64,000 nucleotides of DNA from Trifolium pratense (Eukaryota > Streptophyta > Magnoliopsida > Fabales > Fabaceae), in contig NC_060062.1 in assembly GCF_020283565.1 (NCBI RefSeq), positions 7,477,322 to 7,541,321 of the forward strand, in the 5' to 3' direction. The translations under genes were made by a program, and so were the position numbers. This document shows positions 11,901 to 23,659 of this stretch, piece by piece (the stretch's first letter is position 1; every line of letters begins with the position of its first letter). Below the pieces are notes generated by a model that did not search any database, had not been told where the DNA came from, and saw nothing but the letters and a program-made list of their open reading frames with translations.

Positions 11901-13518
11901 TTATCTTTATTCAGATAAAATTTGTATTCTCTATAAAATATCTTTTTTCCTTGCTTGCTTGGTAGTGAAGAGTTTATTATTGTTTACGTGTAAACATTTA
12001 AATCCTGTGAAGAAACTTTTGGTTCTCTAATAAAATATCAAGGTAATGATTTTGTCAAGAGTGAGAGTTAAAGATGGCTAACGAAGAAAATCATTGTCAG
12101 CTATACTTGTAATTGATTGCATAGTTTAATAATGCAATGTATGTCGAAGATGTAAATAGTGTTGTATGTGTGTGAGAGGTGATTCTTATATTTCGCTCTA
12201 TATTATAGGAGATCTAAGCAATTATATATTTCTCCTGATTACAGGAAATACAGAAATGCCAGATGCAATGGAGACAATATTTCAATCCGCCCTTGCTTTT
12301 GGGAGACATGGGGGTGTGAGTATTTCCTTCTGCTTCTCATTTCTTCTATTTTGGACACGATTTCAAAATGCATCTTTGAAATGCAATTTTAAGTTCATTA
12401 AATTAATTGCCAATATTAAATTTTCTTTTGTATACTAAACTTATGCCAATGATCGGTAGTGGGGTGAGTGGTTGTTACACCATCCTCCCTTACCTTCACT
12501 CATAGTAAATAAGAGAAAAATTAAGAAGAAAACGGGATTTTATCATACAAGTATAATGATGAAAAGAAACAATGAATGGATGATCGATCCTCTGGAGAAG
12601 AGAAACCACTGCAATGCTTAAGCATCACTCATAGAGTCACCCCTCTGATGCCGCAAATCTAACAGAACTCATAATGCATTTACCCTAACATAATTCCCCC
12701 CATTTCCCCACCTTGACTAGCCTGTCTATAGCCATATCCCTCATCTCCAAGGTTCTCTTTCTACTTTCCTTTTGCCCACACCCCTCTAATGTCTCTTACA
12801 TGTAATAGTTTGTCCTTTTGTGGGTTGTCAGCAGCATTGCCACCCTCCCCAGTATCAGCCTTGTTATCATGGATCAAATTTATAAACTCATTGCAAATGG
12901 TAGAAGTTGTTTCCCATTGGATTGTAACACCGCTATTTAATATAGTTTCCGTTTTACAATTTTTTAGTCAGTCACTGCTAGAGATGCAGTAGATTAATGG
13001 ACTCCACTTACTGAGATGCAGGCAGCTGTGACTCCACTGTGGGCTTCCCTACTGCATTTTTTGACCTAGACTTCACTTTCTTTTAGTCAGTCACTGCTTT
13101 TATACCGGTTGTTTATTTCTTCATAAATAGTTAGGACTTGGTTGATATCTTACATGAGTTTGCTACATCACTTTTATACTAAAAGTTTAGGATATCATGA
13201 TTATGTGGATGTACGAATGTGGTGGGGATGGTAAAACTGAGGATGTGTTAATCATGTTATTGGCAGGTAGAAGAGCTTATGGGTGATACAGAAAGTGCAG
13301 CTGCATTGTATTCAAAAGCCGTCCGTCTATTGGTTTTCCTTCTAGTGGAAGGACCGTCTCTGATCCTCAACCCTCCATTTTCATTGACAAACTCAGACCG
13401 TTACAGGCTTCGGAATTACATTGATATTCTTAATAACAGACAAGGTTATTCAAGGTCTCAGAGAATGACACTTCTTAAGGGTGATGATAGTCAAGGCATC
13501 TTTAAGGAAAAGTTTTAG
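5965..13518 (+). CDS. ATG1: ATG1 autophagy-initiating Ser/Thr kinase (13 exons, 732 aa)
   Basis: ULK/ATG1 protein kinase, which with ATG13, ATG11 and ATG101 starts autophagosome formation in the cytosol. Exons: 5965-6210, 7660-7777, 7853-7911, 8071-8135, 8498-8591, 8669-8749, 8919-9027, 10046-10124, 10200-10576, 10675-11030, 11517-11808, 12245-12315, 13267-13518; all junctions are GT-AG and in phase, and the total of 2199 nt divides by three. The kinase domain spans about residues 14-271: glycine loop GAGSFS (22-27), VAIK Lys44, HRDLK with Asp137, DFG at 158-160, then [11 protein letters not shown] long Ser-rich linker follows. The conserved C-terminal helical region (about 520-732), known in the family as the ATG13-binding part, contains ITELVNEK and [16 protein letters not shown]. 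The length closely matches plant ATG1b/c. Catalytic residues are intact. Introns 1, 7 and 12 carry repeats. Confidence 0.95.
6371..6526. mobile_element. Short relative of the 42.8-kb hAT-like element, in ATG1 intron 1
   Basis: ATGAAGCAGGGATACAGACACCGAACACG at the left and TCCGTGTCGAACACC plus GTGTCGGTGCTAT at the right reproduce the end motif (ATGAAGCAC-GACACCG) and internal GTGTC-ACAC motifs of the element at 42780-43322. The copy is much shorter and diverged; no clear target duplication was found. Confidence 0.5.
6667..6711 (-). repeat. Poly(A) micro-insertion with 17-bp direct repeats
   Basis: TAAGTAGGAAATGACAT occurs twice (6667-6683 and 6695-6711), flanking 11 nt that read TGTAAAAAAAA on the minus strand. 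In ATG1 intron 1. Confidence 0.75.
9509..9809. repeat. Two back-to-back duplications in ATG1 intron 7
   Basis: An approximately 83-bp block (9509-9592) recurs at 9627-9709 with a few mismatches. Directly downstream a 43-bp block is duplicated head to tail (9724-9766 and 9767-9809), apparently perfectly. The first pair is separated by a poly(T) tract with its own short flanking repeats. Confidence 0.85.
9584..9634 (-). repeat. Poly(A) micro-insertion with 14-bp direct repeats
   Basis: CGGGAGAAACGTAA (9584-9597) and CGGGAGAAAGGTAA (9621-9634) flank a T16 run plus GAACAAG. On the minus strand the insert ends TTGTTC followed by poly(A). It lies at the junction of the 83-bp duplication. Confidence 0.6.
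9911..9954 (+). repeat. Poly(A) micro-insertion with 16-bp direct repeats
   Basis: ATATTCCTTGTTTCTT occurs at 9911-9926 and 9939-9954, flanking the 12 nt TGTTCAAAAAAA. In ATG1 intron 7. Confidence 0.75.
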
Positions 13519-14839
13519 AGCTTTAGCAGTGTTTCTTCATTTACCATTCTACACGTTAAAAATATTCATTTGTACAGTTATTCTTTTGATGGATGGGAAA
13601 TTGGGGATGCTGATAGAAATTAAAGCAGCACGACACAGTTGTAAATTTCAACATTTCTGTTACTAGCTAGAATGATCAAATGTGCATTCCATTATTCTTG
13701 CTTTGTCATTTTGTCATCGCATAAGTTATTACTTATTAGTAGATACGTTCGAATTCACCTTAAGAACATGATTTTTTCCACTCTCATTTCACCAACATAT
13801 TTGTGAAAACATGGTTTTTGTGTTGTTTAGAAGTACATTTTCAAACAAATTATGTCGTTTGGAAGTTTGTTTCTAGGGCTGGGTAGGTTTTTAATATTAT
13901 CAATAATTTATTTTTTACTTAAAATTTTGTTCAAGACAACAAATTTATGAAGTATTTTACATATCTTAATATGCAAAGGGTCTTCTCGTGTTTTAATTTT
14001 TATAGTTGCTGATAAGCCTTTGTCAAAAAAAAAAGTTGCTGATGAATAACAAAAATAAATAAATAAAGTTGCTGATAAGCCAAGTCTAAAGTTGAGAGCC
14101 AGTAAAAATAAATATTGCTATGAAAAGAAAGTTGATTTATGCTCTGATTGAGCTTTTATTTTTTTTTCTTTGTTAAAATGAATAACTTTCTGTTTAAGTT
14201 TTAATTTAATTTTAGCATCTTATTTTTCTTTCTGTTTAAGCTTACCATAGTCAATCATTTACGTTATTGGTTCTTCTAAATCACCAACACCAATAGATTA
14301 CGTGAGGCAAACACTTAAAAAGCTTTAGATAAAATAAATTATTTGCTCACATTGAAAGGATTCAGATCCCTCCCTTCCAATAAAGACATGCATTCATGGT
14401 AATCGTTAGACTGAAAATCAGATAATCCGCTATCCAAGTTTTAATTTTAAAATTCGATGCACCAACTGAAAAATGAATCTTTGATCTTCATTTAACGGTT
14501 CTAAGTCTTTCGAGTCACTGACTACATGAATGCATATAATTTGCCAATCCAATAGAAATCACATGATTCACAGACGCAATATTCTAACAGAATTAAGGAA
14601 TGGTTTCATGATATGGTATGTCTGAACTTAGGACAAGTTACCGTTATGGAATTCCCTTTTAAAGCAATTCCTTATATGTGGGCAAGATAAGCGCTTGCAA
14701 GAATAAGCTACCTTAGCAGAATAATAGTTTCTCTAGAAATTATGTGTACCCGATTTATTAAATTACATACATTCAAAAAAGGTAATGAATGACAATCAGA
14801 ATCAGATGACTATTGGGAAAACCATCGAGACACACACAT
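13519..14839. other. Intergenic space between convergent ATG1 and ALF4
   Basis: Contains the presumed ATG1 3' UTR and AT-rich spacer with a nested micro-insertion at 14004-14081. No coding signal. The ORF at 13481-13666 is a shadow of the last ATG1 exon and its UTR. Confidence 0.55.
14004..14081 (+). repeat. Nested micro-insertion, three repeats of one target
   Basis: AGTTGCTGATAAGCC at 14004-14018 and 14067-14081 are identical, and the first 10 nt recur at 14034-14043. The first spacer is TTTGTC plus about nine A; the second is GAATAAC followed by AAAAATAAATAAATAA. This reads as two successive insertions at the same target. Confidence 0.65.
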
Positions 14840-15085
14840 TATGTAAGGTCCAATAATACCCTTGAAAGTAGGATAATAATAGATATTAATGATCACCATG
14901 GATATAGATAAGTACATGAAACATTGCAATTCACAGACTATGGAAGCTAAGGCTCTATATCTGTGACCGTGGGACAACAAGGAAGTGAAAAGCTTAGCAA
15001 ACCGCTGTATGTTGGCTTCCTTAAGATACAAGCTTTTGGTGAACTTGCAGACTTGGTTAGGATAGCCAATAGTGACACCTTGAGG
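14840..15085 (-). pseudogene. Degenerate Ty1/copia reverse-transcriptase fragment
   Basis: On the minus strand, GYPNQVCKFTKSLYLKEANI continues to QRFAKLFTSLLSHGHRY. This matches the copia RT block with VCKL-KSLYGLKQA-RQWFAKL and SHGY spacing, with substitutions at several invariant positions. Reading is open for about 70 codons but loses family similarity after LASIV. No LTRs or neighbouring integrase were seen, so this is an old fragment near the 3' end of ALF4 and not part of that gene. Confidence 0.6.
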
Positions 15086-15419
15086 AATAACAGCATATAA
15101 TAATATGATTACTATGGTCCCCTTAAACTAAGCAACTCTTCATTACTAATAATCCACATTCAGTGGCCTTTTCAAATATTTTACTGACTTCGGTGAAAAG
15201 TTTGGCGCCTATTGCTGCTATACGCTACGTCACACAAAGACGAACTCCTAAAAAACACAAGTGTAAATTCAAAGCACAAAAAAAAAATGATGTGCTCGTT
15301 TTTACAGCATCTGCAATTGAAACTATATGCTAAATCCTTGAGATGATTAATCATTTAATATTTCAAAACTGACATGTACCAAAAATATATTTCGAAGATA
15401 CTTTGGTCAAGAAGACAGC

Positions 15420-18400
15420 TTATTTGACTTGCTTTAGCTTCTCTTCTACAAGCTCAATGCACCGATATAACACTAATTCAAGCGGATTTAGGGTGCATAC
15501 AATGTCAACCGCAAGCTCATCATAATCACTCTTGTTCTCTGCCATTATACCTGTCACTAGGGTACGGAAAGGAAGCAGCCATTCATTGTAAGCCTTGAGT
15601 AAACTGCTCCTCGACAAGACTCCAGTGTAGTTCGTCTTTCCTGTTACAAAAAGTAAACGCAAAACCTTAATTATACTTTAATTTGATCGAGTTTGGCAAC
15701 TACTAATTAGTAAACCACATCCAGGTAAAAATATTTCTCTTTAGGAACAAATAGCTATTCAAGTGAACCATTAATATAAAATACTTGTTTCTCATAAACC
15801 ACTTCTTGAAATTGGAATATTTTTATCAAAACTCATGTAATGTAGTTTTAACCATTGGTTGATTGCTTTAGTTGACAATTCATTGATTTTACATACCTGT
15901 AGATTCTGTCATTAATACAAATCTGTATAGGTTGAGAGCTGACAACACCTGTAGATTGTAAACATAATGCTATGAAATACAACCTTTTCAAATGAGCGCA
16001 TAAACGAAGAAAGAAACCAGAATACTGCAGAGTGCTTCTTCAAATAGATGCAATACAAGATACCAGGATTTTATAAATTACTATGAAACAGGAAGAATAC
16101 CGCATCACTCTGCTCTGGTAGGGAAGGAGGTCCTCCCTGTGGAGGTCTTAGAACTGACCCTACCAACTCAAGGACACTGGGACTCCAAAATGATATATTT
16201 GGATGTGCTTCGTGATTAATCTGTTGGACACCTTTTTCTACGGACATACTACTGTGGATTTCGGTGTGCATTTCCCTCCGTACAAGATCCAGTAAAATAG
16301 CAATCTACTCAGAGATGCAAGACCAACATTAGATGACATAAAGTTTACAGTTAGTTAGATAAACCTAGGTTCCAAAAAATCATGTGAGATCCACATGATT
16401 TAGTGAGACCAGTTCCCAAAATAGCGAGACTCCGTAAATTTCAATTAATAGGAGTCTGTTAGGAAAATATTGTTAGATGGTGTGTTGCTAACAAGAGAAT
16501 TACCATGGAGGAAGAGTTGGCATTTGTAATCAACGCTTTCAAGATGTCAAGCCTTTCAGAAATTGGAATATCAGCAAGTACCTTTGAGTAACATGAGAAC
16601 ATAACATTAAAGTTATCAAGAAAAATACTCCCAAGACATTAATATATATCTCAATTTTCGTTTTTTTAAAAAAAATATATATCTCAATTTCATAAAATGC
16701 ACATAAAATATTGTATGCAAACTTTGAAGGCATTATTATATAGTATTAGAAACTCACTCCTTTTAATACAGCAAAGGAATTTTTTCTAAGTTCTGGGTCT
16801 GGCGCATACATAATAACCATTGTAACAGCCTGAAAAGTTACAGTGTGATCAAAAGTGAAGAACATATCAGCATCTTCCTTGTTGAAAAAGTAAAAGATCA
16901 AGCAATGGCAAAAAAACTGAAGTCAGGAATTGCAGTACCTGCAGAGCTGAGAAAATATTCGGCAGATAAGATGGCCACTGGGAATGTTCATCATCGCAGT
17001 TTCCACAGATATCTCCATCTGTGATGCAATGCAAGAAGTTGATAGTATGTTTCTTTAACTCCCATGGCAGATTTACAAAGGAAAGTGCATGTTTTAATGT
17101 TCCTATTGCATGCCACCTTTTGATCTGGTATTTACGAAGCTCATCCTTGACAGCAATCATATCTTCTTTTGCAGCATGGGCAACCTCCTCCGAGACATGC
17201 CCCCAAACCACTGAAAAAAAAATGGAATTTGATGTGCTAGTGAAAAGGCAAGGAACTAATAAAATTAACTGTCGTAACACAAACCTGAAAGAGCGGCACC
17301 ATGCTTGACATGAGATAAACAACCCATACAATCATCTTTATTTTCTGGGCAATTGACACGGATTAGAAAAAGTGGTGTATGCAGTGTTAAATAAACATCG
17401 AAATAAATTAAAAGCAGACCAGACACAGAGTAAACTAAGAGTACTACCTCCAAAAACAGTGATAGCCACAGCCTCCACGTCATAAGTTGTTACTAGACTG
17501 AGATAAGATAAGCCACAATATGATGAAATTCGTGACAGTTGTAATACTAATGCATGACAACCAGAAGTTGTATCCCTAGCTGAAACAAGAGCCTGAACAG
17601 TGCATGGCAATATATTAAATCACAGTGCAGTAGACAAAACCGTGAGTAATGAATTATACTAAAGTGAATCGGAAAGTAATATAGAGCAACTACCAAGCAT
17701 TGCAGGACATATAGACCAAGAAGAGCTCGGAGCTTCTCCCTTGCAACATTATCCTGTTGTATAAGTGTAAATATGTCACCAAAGAAATCAAAAATAAATA
17801 ATTTAAGTTCTCCTAACAGAGGAAAAGATTAAATGTTTTAAAAAAGACAGACCACCAACTTATTGCAAACTTCATATATAGAATTTGCAATCTCAATAGC
17901 TCTGTCAAAGACATTATCAAGCTCTTCTTCATCTGACTCCAAACATACAGCCTTCAATACATTAAGAATCACAGGAACGGCTACTTTTACTTGCTGAAAC
18001 TGACGCCTCCGGATGGAGATAAGTACTGAAAAGGCAAATTAGGTATGAATGAAAACTTCCAAGGAATGTGGCCTCAAATCATTGAAAGTGTGGGACACAA
18101 CTACCCTCAACCCAAAACTAGCATTTAGGTTTTCCATTTCATCAACAAATTTTCCATTGATAGCTAACATGGTTAGGCAAATTCTCCATTGGTAACAAGC
18201 CCAATAAAATAATATCTGATGTTTAATTGACGGCTAACAAGACTATTGGTGATTTGATATCAAGCTGAAGCTAAAAATATTTTAACGTTATTATTATTTG
18301 GTGATTTGATATAAAGTTCCAATTCCAAAATACGATTTGTTTATCTCTTTCAAACTGATCTAATCATTTGATACCTAGTATGGATAAAAAGCATAAATGC

Positions 18401-21082
18401 ATAAAATGAGCTAGGCTTGTAGAGGTCAGAAAGAGTATGGAGTGTGTTTTCTTATAATAAGCCCATAGCAACTAAGATTATAGATAACCAAAAAGTGTGT
18501 CCGTAAAATTAATCAAGTCAGGATTTTCAAATGCTAAAAGAAGCAAGAAAAATAACATGATCCTTCAAAGCCTTACATTAGCAAGGACAAGGAATTCACA
18601 AGGTGATCGGTACCATCTTTCTTTATTGAACAGAGGTTACAGTTATACATTATATCCAGTAATCAAAAAGTTCACTGCAAAATTACCCTTTGAGAGCCCT
18701 GATAAAGGAGGGACAATGTAACTGGCAGTGCTGGTCACCTTACTCGAGTAACCTAATGTCTGTTTCAATTAAATTAACAGAAATATAAGATCAAGACATA
18801 AACTGAAACAAAATAAATTAAAATTTCGTTTGGCCTAGCTTTTTTTTTAGAGCTTATGCAAACAATTTATGCAATATAAATTAGGTTTTATGCTATTTTA
18901 TAAGTTCACACTAGTGAAAATTATAATTTTATAAGCTATTTTATCATAAACTACATTGACAAACTTATAATAATATATAAAAATTGCATAAGCTGTTTGC
19001 ATAAGCTCTAAAAAAATCTGGGCCAAACGAGCCCTAAATGTCACACTGATACTGAACTCTATCTGTGCAGTAATCAAAGAGATATTTAAAGATATAAACA
19101 ACAAGCAGTGTCTAGTTAAATAAATATATGTGCCATCAGGTTGGTCGATCGTCCATTTAGAAATACATAAAATTGGTCCCTCATTAATGCCATCAAATCA
19201 GTTTTTCAAGTGAATTCAAACCAGTCTCTAAAAGAATGAAAACTGAGATCATTTAATTATCAGTGAAGAACTAATTTGATATCTGTAATTAATGGAGGAT
19301 TAATGAGATTTTGCATATAGTATCTTTTAAGCACTGAAGTATGCATTTAAACATAAATGAAGACATAGACTCACATCACAGAGAATGGAAAGCATATCCC
19401 TTGGACCGCATTTCACTATAAACTGATCAATGATGCTAATTGCCATGTCCAAAAAATTTCTTGAAATGCCAGCAAATTTCGAAACAGCCTTTGGCAGTTC
19501 AAAGGAAAGAGCATCAACAACTTCCTGTCAAATCACCAAATAATTTAATTAATAAGGTACTCTAAGTCACTCCCTCCCACTCTTAAATACAACTTACATG
19601 ATATTGTACTATGAGATTGAAAAATGACATGTTTGATTTCTATTTTATAAGCATAAGTCTACATGGCGTCTGAAATACTTTATTCGGGCTAATGACACAA
19701 ACACTTGCGTAGGTGGTCAGAAGAATTAAAAATAGCTTATGACGCTAAGAAACTGCTTTGACCTATTTTTATAAACTCTTATATGGTAAGTTCTTATTGA
19801 ATAAGTGTCCAAACACCGTCTACATTATGAAACAGTGAAGTTAATAATGAAAAAAAAAAAAATTATGAAACATGAATGAAGTAGTAAACTCACCTGGTCA
19901 AGAGACTGGGAACAAATGTATCCATGAATCTCAGACAAAGCTTCAAATGCATTGTTCTCTTTATGTTCATTATCCGGATCGGACAGAGTAGCATCCAATA
20001 AAGAATCAAGAAAACTGACAATCTCCAAGATGGTATTTTCAGACTCATGAGAATGTCCAACTTCAGCCAACTACCAAGCATATAAAATCATCACTGTCAA
20101 CAGTAAATTATTAACCTTTCAATAAACTTACAACACAAACAAACATCCATTTTTATCCTTTTAACTTTTTTTGTTGCTACATAGGCACAATAAGGGTCTA
20201 TTTGAATCGACTTATTTTAGTTTTTCTACTAATATAAGCACTCGTGAGACTGTTTAGAAAAACTTATAGAAACAACTTATTATACGTCAATAAACCGTTT
20301 TCATCGTATTTTCATAAGTCCTCCAGGATAACTTGTAAATTGAAAACAGCTTATAGCTTTTATGAAAGCAGTTTGACTTTATTTTGGCTCTGTTTGGAAA
20401 GCCACATAAGCTAGCTTATAGTTTATAAGCTCATTTGGGTAACAGTTTTTCAAAAAGCTTATAGCTTATTTTTCAAACGTTGTTTCAAGTAGCTTATGAG
20501 CTTATCATTTTTTCTTCCAATTTTACTCTTGTCATCTTACTTGAAAAAATTAAACATTAATTAAAAATATATTTTTTATGTCATTTCATACTTAAAAGCT
20601 AGTTCAAAACCGCTAATTTTATTAAACACTACAAATTCAATCAGCTAGCTTATTCTCTATAAACTAAAAGCTAGCTTATAAGAGCTAGCTTATCAGCTAT
20701 CTGCTATTTTTTACCAAACAGAGCCTTTATCTTTTATTATAGAAATAACTTATACATAACTCACAAAGCACTTATACGATAAGTGTGTGTACTTTAAGCA
20801 CTTAATTATGTTGTTTATCCAAACCAGACCTATAAACCTAAAATCAAAAGTCATTATATATGTAATTGAAATTGATAAAATCATGATTGATCAAAGTTTC
20901 AAATTCATACAAGTATATCAACTTTCAATTCTAAATAAATCAATTTCTGTAAAAATAATCAATATTTACAGCGAGAAAAAAAATGAACTTACTTTAGGGT
21001 ATGATTGGAGAATAGTTTGAAGTTTATTGTGAGCTTGAGAATCCCGAAACTGAGTGGCTTCGCCTTCGGTGGATATCGACAT
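15420..21082 (-). CDS. ALF4: ALF4 (aberrant lateral root formation 4), glomulin-like, 14 exons, 607 aa
   Basis: Plant glomulin-family helical-repeat protein; family members bind RBX1 and restrain SCF ubiquitin ligases, and loss in Arabidopsis blocks lateral-root initiation. Exons in minus order: 21082-20993, 20070-19894, 19524-19375, 18759-18687, 18025-17856, 17753-17694, 17592-17448, 17344-17285, 17210-16939, 16829-16758, 16581-16504, 16304-16101, 15948-15897, 15640-15420. Every junction is GT-AG and in phase; 1824 nt gives 607 residues, close to the about 620 known for ALF4. Recognised blocks: LSDPDNEHKENNAFEALSEI in exon 2, KLRALLGLYVLQCL in exon 6, LPWELKKHTINFLHCITDGD in exon 9, and the C-terminal CTLNPLELVLYRCIELVEEK. 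The upstream frame hits a stop 12 codons before the ATG without another ATG, which supports the start. Introns 1 and 3 carry MITEs. Confidence 0.9.
16641..16690. repeat. Micro-insertion with 17-bp direct repeats, ALF4 intron
   Basis: AATATATATCTCAATTT at 16641-16657 and 16674-16690 flank TCGTTTTTTTAAAAAA. The filler has both a T and an A run, so orientation is unclear. Confidence 0.6.
18824..19034. mobile_element. MITE in ALF4 intron 3 (about 210 bp)
   Basis: Ends CGTTTGGCC and GGCCAAACG are inverted. Inside are AGAGCTTATGCAAACAA near the left and its inverted counterpart TTGCATAAGCTGTTTGCATA near the right. It is homologous over most of its length, in opposite orientation, to the element at 22380-22589. 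Confidence 0.7.
20195..20830. mobile_element. MITE interrupted by another MITE, ALF4 intron 1
   Basis: The left end GGTCTATTTGAATCGACTTA and the reverse complement of the right end (GGTCTGGTTTGGATAAAC) form imperfect inverted repeats. Internal AGCACT and ACTTAT motifs are mirrored. A second inverted-repeat element occupies 20386-20725, so about 300 bp belong to the outer element. Confidence 0.5.
20386..20725. mobile_element. hAT-type MITE nested in the outer MITE (340 bp)
   Basis: Terminal inverted repeats GGCTCTGTTTGG and CCAAACAGAGCC are perfect over 12 bp, with further mirrored AGCTAGCTTATA motifs. Flanking 8-mers TTTATTTT (20378-20385) and TTTATCTT (20726-20733) differ at one base, as for an aged 8-bp hAT duplication. 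Confidence 0.7.
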
Positions 21083-22379
21083 GAGAGTGATTTTGGCAGT
21101 GTCACTGAACACCACTCAGTTTTGTTATTGTTTTGAGGATGGCGTTCTGAACACCGGCGACACCAAGAGAGGCGGCGACGGCGACGGCGAACACCACGAG
21201 ATGTCGATTAGGCACTTTGGAATGGTTCGCGGGTCATCTATTTTACTTTACTATTCTGATTTCTTCATGTTTTACTTTACTGTTCTGACACGTGGCATGA
21301 TCTGGATTGTTGGAATGATCGGATAGATCTGATTAAACTAAAGTCATCCTGGCGCGCAAAACTCACCTAATTGTGTTCCCCCAACTTAAGGTTGAGGTGT
21401 TGGCGCATCAAAAAGCATCAAACACACACTGCACAGTTCATAGGCTCAGTTTTTGCAAAACTGTGATGGAATGAAAGGGAAATTGTGTTATTGTTTTGTG
21501 AGGTAGAAGAAGATGAGAAACTAAGAAAGAAAATCAAATTGTATTCATCCACTAATGGGTCAAATAAAATAGTATATTACAAGTGATACACATAAGTGTA
21601 TTTATATGAGTTACTTAAGCTACAAGTAACTGATCATTAGGCGTAGAAACTAACTTCTAACTAACTTGATAGTTTAGCTAACTAACTACCTAAAAACTGT
21701 TTTAACCAACTTTCAATTTATCAAAACTAACTAACAACAAGTAAGATCAGTTATGAATTACACATTCCTAACAGGAGGAAGTAATTAGTAATAAGTTCCA
21801 CTTATTATTTTATAAATAAGTCTTATTTATTTCTCTCATATATCTGTCCAATGTGTGTGACCTTGTAGGTTCTCGTAATATTGGCAATACTATTAAATTA
21901 TACATTTAATATTATAAACAACGATTAACATCTAGCAACACGTCATTGTCACCAAAGTGACGAGAATGTCATGTGATCTGACGAAACATTTATGTGATAA
22001 CGATTACATGTATAATTATCCATTTGCCCTATATATCATATTTGAACACAAGATATAGATCATGTCATCCTTGCATAATTCAAGTTAATTGCATGATTGA
22101 CTTGGTCCAACACAACCATGCAATTTTTCAGTCATATTTCATCAAGAGGCCTTCAAATATTTCTCATGTTATTTAGAAGGGACAAATCTCATTTAGGTTA
22201 CTTATGTTCCTCGGCATAATTTGTAGGAAGTACTTATTAACCAACTTTATAATTATCAACTTATCATATTACAAACAACGTTTTTATGGAAATAAGACAC
22301 TGTTGTTGATCATGTTTCTACATATTTAGATTTTATTGTAATTATTGATGTTGAAAGCTCAAATGGCCAGCTTAACTTA
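21083..22379. other. ALF4 upstream region
   Basis: The first about 150 bp is GC-richer with GGCGACGGC repeats, likely ALF4 5' UTR and promoter. A possible solo LTR sits at 21462-21773. The rest is AT-rich with no supported gene; ORFs at 21054-21326 and 21994-22176 have no family resemblance. Confidence 0.5.
21462..21773 (-). mobile_element. Possible solo LTR of a copia-like element
   Basis: Read on the minus strand this starts TGTTAGGAATG and ends CATTCCATCACA, with inverted terminal bases. It contains a TATAAATAC box about two thirds in, followed by a pyrimidine-rich end, the usual look of a plant LTR. No 5-bp duplication was found (AAAAC versus GGAGG), so the call is tentative. Confidence 0.35.
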
Positions 22380-22589
22380 GGGTCCGTTTGAATTAACTTA
22401 TTTTTGAGCTTATGCAAACAACTTATGTAATTTTTATGTATTATTATAAGTTTGCCAAGGCAGTTTATGATAAAATAGGTTGTAAAAATACAATTTTCAC
22501 TAGTGTGAACTTATAAAATAGCATGAAACTAATTTATACTGCATAAGCTGTTTGCATAAACTCAAAAATAAGATAATCCAAACGGACCC
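22380..22589. mobile_element. MITE (210 bp), relative of the ALF4 intron-3 element
   Basis: Inverted ends GGGTCCGTTTG and CAAACGGACCC, with TTGAGCTTATGCAAACAACT inside the left end and TGCATAAGCTGTTTGCATAA inside the right. Flanking 8-mers TTAACTTA and TTAATTAA match at 6 of 8. Probably hAT class. Confidence 0.7.
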
Positions 22590-22860
22590 TTAATTAATAA
22601 AGTTCAAACTTCATTATGAAAAATAATGGAGTAACCGCGTCTTAAGCTTGCATGATGTTAAGAGAAATTATTTTGCAAAATGATATTGTAAAACTTAAGC
22701 ATATGATCATCCACTGAGAACAAATATATGAGATTTGTTTTCTTTTTATTATTTCACTTCAACTAGAAAACTGCAACCTTATTTTCCATCTATTTTCTGC
22801 TTTAAAAAAAATTCAAAGTTAATTTTACTGTTTCTTGTACACTTATTATATACAAAAATA

Positions 22861-22902
22861 AATTGATTGTATTATCAAAAAAAAAAAAAAAAATTGATTG
22901 TA
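22861..22902 (+). repeat. Poly(A) micro-insertion with 11-bp direct repeats
   Basis: AATTGATTGTA at 22861-22871 and 22892-22902 flank TTATC plus a long A run. It lies just upstream of tRNA-Ala. Confidence 0.65.
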
Positions 22903-22958
22903 AAGAGATATAATTACTATTGGTCAAAAAACAATATAATTAGTATGAAATATCAGAT

Positions 22959-23031
22959 GGGGATGTAGCTCAAATGGTAGAGCGCTCGCTTTGCATGCGA
23001 GAGGTACAGGGTTCGATCCCCTGCATCTCCA
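22959..23031 (+). tRNA. tRNA-Ala (anticodon UGC)
   Basis: A complete cloverleaf reads directly. The acceptor GGGGATG pairs with CATCTCC (one G-U) with discriminator A. The D arm has TAGCTCAAATGGTAGAGC (box A). The anticodon stem CTCGC/GCGAG encloses loop TTTGCAT, giving anticodon TGC. The T arm has CAGGGTTCGATCCCCTG (box B). No intron. CCA is not encoded. A T6 run at 23032-23037 is the pol III terminator. Confidence 0.97.
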
Positions 23032-23037
23032 TTTTTT
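23032..23037 (+). terminator. Pol III terminator of tRNA-Ala
   Basis: TTTTTT directly after the discriminator base. Confidence 0.8.
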
Positions 23038-23482
23038 ATTTTCACCATTCTTACACTTTATTATCCATGCACATAAAACACTAGAGATTAAATATAGAGA
23101 GTGTAACTCCTAAATACCAAATGACCCCAAAATTACAAAGCTAAAGTTACGAATCAATATAATTCATAGTGGTTATGCAGCATACAATAGCATGTTCATC
23201 CTTGTGTTGAAAAATGCAAAGCTTAAGTAGTTGTATAATTCGTGTTGAAAAAGACTTAATGGTTTAGCCTTATATGCGTTTTAAGAAAATTCATACAACA
23301 TAAAGAAATGTTTGGTATTCTAGGATACACAAAGTTAATGGTGTTAATGTGCTAAACAAAGTACTCCTAGATTTATAGGATACACAAAGTTAATGGAGTA
23401 TAAACTAAAAGCCCCAACATAATAATTGGTAGATATATAGTTGTGTCTTGTAATTATGTTGTCCTAGATTCAACCGATACTG

Positions 23483-23586
23483 TTGGAATGGAAAATTCCA
23501 TTTTAGTGGTCTCTACACCTCAATGAGAATTACGTGCACTCCTCTTATTGGAATGGAAAATTTCATTTTAGTGGTCTCTACACCTT
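23483..23586. repeat. Direct repeat of about 38 bp
   Basis: TTGGAATGGAAAATTCCATTTTAGTGGTCTCTACACCT is repeated about 27 bp further on with a single change. Function unknown. Confidence 0.8.
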
Positions 23587-23659
23587 AAAAAGTATAGCTT
23601 AGAGACAACATAAAATGTAAGATTTTGAACCATTATTAGGCCTTCCATTTTCAAAACAT

